From contig OX453285.1 in NCBI GenBank assembly GCA_949710005.1, positions 7,425,632-7,489,631 on the forward strand: 64,000 nt of DNA, read 5' to 3'. This document shows, one piece after another, positions 62,310 through 64,000 of the stretch. The notes beneath the pieces are model-generated. The model was not told the origin of the DNA and did not search any database. It worked only from the letters and a program-made list of their open reading frames with translations. The DNA comes from Ricordea florida (Eukaryota > Cnidaria > Anthozoa > Corallimorpharia > Ricordeidae). Position 1 is the stretch's first letter. Each line of letters begins with the position of its first letter. Position numbers and translations under genes: made by a program.

Positions 62310-62864
62310 TTAACCCCATCTTTCTTCCAAAGCTCTTAGCTCTTCAAAACCAATACACCAATCTAAAACTCTATCTGGATGCCATGCTGTAGCCATTATA
62401 CCATCATACAAATCATTATAGAATTTACGTTTATGTGATAACTTATCATCATTTACATATATATTAACTTCAAATGAATCAATATAATCATTAATATCAC
62501 ATTTAAATTCTTTAGTTCTATAACCATATTCAATAATGCTATCATCATCATTAATATAATCATCAAAATAAATAACAAATTTCACTACATCTTCAACAAA
62601 CTTACAAGTATGTAAATTACCATTATCAAATTCTTCTACATCAACATAAAAATTAATATTATTCATACCATCCTCATTAATAAATGTAATTATAAATTGA
62701 AAAAAATTGTCAATATCTTCATCAATAAAACAACGATTTTTTGATATATTTTTTATTAAATATGTCATGATTGAATTAATAAAATCATATAAACCTAACC
62801 CTTTTTTATTAATATATTTAAAATTAATATTGTCAATTTCATTAATATATTCATCATTCTCCAT
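62310..62864 (-). CDS. Acidic protein ending in AWHP-x-RV-x-DWC, paralogue 1
   Basis: 184 residues, rich in Asp, Asn and Ile. The C-terminal part reads KRKFYNDLYDGIMATAWHPD then RVLDWC. The middle has alternating strands. It is a diverged paralogue of the next gene (same YNDLYD/YKDLYD and AWHP endings). I recall comparable endings on unnamed proteins of giant viruses. A TTTAAAGAT box on the minus strand (62886-62897) ends about 23 bases upstream. Confidence 0.7.
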   Translation of the reverse strand: MENDEYINEIDNINFKYINKKGLGLYDFINSIMTYLIKNISKNRCFIDEDIDNFFQFIITFINEDGMNNINFYVDVEEFDNGNLHTCKFVEDVVKFVIYFDDYINDDDSIIEYGYRTKEFKCDINDYIDSFEVNIYVNDDKLSHKRKFYNDLYDGIMATAWHPDRVLDWCIGFEELRALEERWG

Positions 62865-62885
62865 TTATTCTTAATATTATTTTTT

Positions 62886-62897
62886 TTATCTTTAAAT
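62886..62897 (-). promoter_or_regulatory. TTTAAAGAT box (minus strand)
   Basis: ATTTAAAGATAA in the sense of the minus-strand gene at 62.86 kb, at the same spacing as the plus-strand boxes. Confidence 0.5.
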
Positions 62898-62916
62898 TAA
62901 CATTAAAAATTCATTT

Positions 62917-63003
62917 TTATGTTTTTCGACATTCTTTACAATGTGCCTTCTGTCTATTATGTTTACATATTCCTTTACCTTTACACTCTTTACATATATA
63001 CTT
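62917..63003 (-). pseudogene. One-repeat remnant of an ICEH Cys/His repeat gene
   Basis: Minus-strand frame CKECKGKGICKHNRQKAHC then KECRKT and stop. It matches the last repeat of the gene at the window's right edge, but it has a stop immediately upstream and no ATG. It sits before paralogue 1 just as the full repeat gene sits before paralogue 2. Confidence 0.65.
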
Positions 63004-63015
63004 TTATTACTTTTG

Positions 63016-63050
63016 TTATGTAACCCTTATATTTGGGTTATACAACATAA
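63016..63050 (-). terminator. Bulged 3' hairpin, copy 3
   Basis: TTATGTAACCC, an 8-base loop, GGGTTATACAACATAA; lies 11 bases past the stop of the minus-strand gene above it. Confidence 0.7.
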
Positions 63051-63060
63051 TTATATCCTA

Positions 63061-63645
63061 TTATTCATCCGGCAAAGAATTATAAATTTCTTGTTCCACA
63101 ATATCATAACACCAATCCACAACTCTTTTTGGATGCCAGGCTGCTACCATTAGTTCATCATACAAGTCTTTGTAGAATTTTTTATGTATCATCTTATATT
63201 TATCTAGTTTTATTTCTACCTTCATTGAAAAAATATTATAATTATAATCTAGCCCAGCATTTTTATATTCTGTAAATATTTTTCTATATCTTTCTCTAAT
63301 TATCATTAATAATCTTTTAACAAATTCATCGTCTGGTAAATTTTCTAGATGGTAAGCTTGAATTATAACATAAATTGGGCAATTATTTAAGATTTTATCT
63401 TTTAAAAAAATGTTAATCTTTACTAATGCTTGATCTTCTTCCATAAAAACGCGATTTTTTATGATTATTTTTGATAAATCTTCTTTTATTTCCTCTATAA
63501 AATCACAAAGGCTTAATTCTTCCTCATTTTCATATTTAATTATTATTTTTGGTGTAATTTTATATTTAAACCCTGTGTCTCTAACTTTATAATCAAAAAG
63601 AGTTAATACTTCCTCATTTTCATATTTTTTTACTGTTTTAATCAT
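63061..63645 (-). CDS. AWHP-x-RV-x-DWC protein, paralogue 2
   Basis: 194 residues from the start chosen here (MIKTVKKYENEE). An in-frame ATG at 63717 overlaps the end of the Cys/His repeat gene; the start at 63645 is preferred because the sequence just upstream (TTTTTAATGTTA-TTTAAA) aligns with the non-coding leader of paralogue 1. The end reads YKDLYDELMVAAWHPK then RVVDWC. Two similar KYENEE segments lie near residues 6 and 33. Role unknown. Confidence 0.7.
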   Translation of the reverse strand: MIKTVKKYENEEVLTLFDYKVRDTGFKYKITPKIIIKYENEEELSLCDFIEEIKEDLSKIIIKNRVFMEEDQALVKINIFLKDKILNNCPIYVIIQAYHLENLPDDEFVKRLLMIIRERYRKIFTEYKNAGLDYNYNIFSMKVEIKLDKYKMIHKKFYKDLYDELMVAAWHPKRVVDWCYDIVEQEIYNSLPDE

Positions 63646-63707
63646 TATTTCGTTTTTTATTTTATTTTTTTCTTTTTTAAATAACATTAAAAAATCATTT
63701 TTTATAT

Positions 63708-64000
63708 TTAACAACATTCTTTACACTGCCTCTTTTGTTTATTATGTTCACATATTCCTTTTCCTTTACACTCTTTACATATATACTTTTGTAATTTGTG
63801 TTCACATATTTGAGAGCCTTTACATTCTTTACAGTATGACTTAATTTTATTGTGTTCACATATTTGTGTTCCTCCACACTCTCTACAGAAATATTTACAC
63901 TTTCCATGAATACAAATATAATTATAATTATTTTTATTATTATTTATAGTATCTTTTGGTATTAATTTAATAATCTCCTCATCTGAAATTTTTTTTAACG
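63708..64000 (-). CDS. ICEH Cys/His tandem-repeat (zinc-binding-like) protein, 5' end beyond window
   Basis: Open from the window edge for 97 codons to TAA. An acidic-helical start (SDEEIIKLIPKDT) and an Asn/Tyr linker lead into three and a half repeats of C-x2-C-x5-C-x-H-x6 (for example CRECGGTQICEH, CKECKGSQICEH, CKECKGKGICEH). Regular Cys/His spacing suggests metal binding. Such GGSxICEH repeats are, as I recall, a hallmark of proteins in mimivirus-like and algal giant viruses. An ATG-started ORF at 63695-63907 lies in another frame and lacks the repeats, so it is a shadow. Confidence 0.75.
   Translation of the reverse strand, partial: LKKISDEEIIKLIPKDTINNNKNNYNYICIHGKCKYFCRECGGTQICEHNKIKSYCKECKGSQICEHKLQKYICKECKGKGICEHNKQKRQCKECC

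Larger units (their letters stand above)
48190..64000. mobile_element. Polinton/Maverick-like integrated virus element, right end beyond window
   Basis: Defined by a protein-primed DNA polymerase, a retroviral-type integrase, a packaging ATPase and a candidate capsid protein in one AT-rich block. Inside, host repeats are absent and the frames are open, in contrast to everything to its left. The left border is uncertain: it lies between the end of the neighbouring TIR element and the polymerase, and no terminal inverted repeat can be tested because the other end is not in the window. A short inverted pair (CGGTGTAGAAACCTG / CAGGTTTTTACACCG) lies at 48254-48370. Confidence 0.9.

Noticed and set aside
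63695-63907. 70-codon ATG ORF on the minus strand
   Set aside because: It is a shadow of the ICEH repeat gene; the other frame has the regular Cys/His spacing.

Overview
The window looks like a piece of an invertebrate animal nuclear genome, most likely a cnidarian such as a coral. Three intron-style or animal-type host genes are readable, the intergenic space is crowded with SINEs, LINE and LTR fragments and many short palindromic DNA elements (MITEs), and the last ~15.5 kb is an integrated virus-like Polinton/Maverick element. The species call rests on gene content and repeat style only.

Host part (1-48 kb). A class-2 DYRK protein kinase runs off the left edge on the minus strand, with a CCAAT/CRE promoter behind it. 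A compact three-exon gene for the KEOPS subunit LAGE3/Pcc1 follows at 5.0-6.4 kb on the plus strand. A complete 14-exon glucose-6-phosphate dehydrogenase gene fills 10.1-23.9 kb on the minus strand; its exons join in frame to 493 residues, and its introns hold many of the MITEs. From 24 to 48 kb no intact host gene was found. This stretch holds a broken leucine-rich-repeat gene (30 kb), a ~1 kb CCACTA-type simple repeat (31 kb), a decayed Ty3/gypsy element with one recognisable LTR (33.2-37.4 kb), a 94-bp hairpin satellite (42.5-43.0 kb), a 1.3 kb long inverted repeat carrying the same ORF in both arms (44.2-45.5 kb), and nested TIR elements (47.4-48.2 kb).

Polinton-like element (~48.2 kb to the right edge, cut by the window). 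It is AT-rich and its main frames are open. It encodes a 1465-residue protein-primed family B DNA polymerase with every exonuclease and polymerase motif, a convergent retroviral-type DD35E integrase, a candidate double-jelly-roll capsid protein, an A32-like packaging ATPase, and a run of small membrane and coiled-coil proteins plus a 518-residue unknown. At the right edge lie paired minus-strand genes: a Cys/His repeat (ICEH) protein whose true frame differs from the longest ATG frame, and two paralogues ending in an AWHP-x-RV-x-DWC motif.

The most notable signals are regulatory. A YTAAAGAT-type box lies 19-27 nt upstream of eight of the element's start codons. Three bulged hairpins sit at gene 3' ends, with compensatory base changes that keep the stem. 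GC-rich palindromic words recur inside otherwise AT-rich genes. The TCTA-like box, 3' hairpins and ICEH repeats resemble features of mimivirus-type giant viruses and their virophages. I infer that this element may descend from, or be adapted to, a giant-virus-dependent lifestyle; the sequence alone does not prove it.
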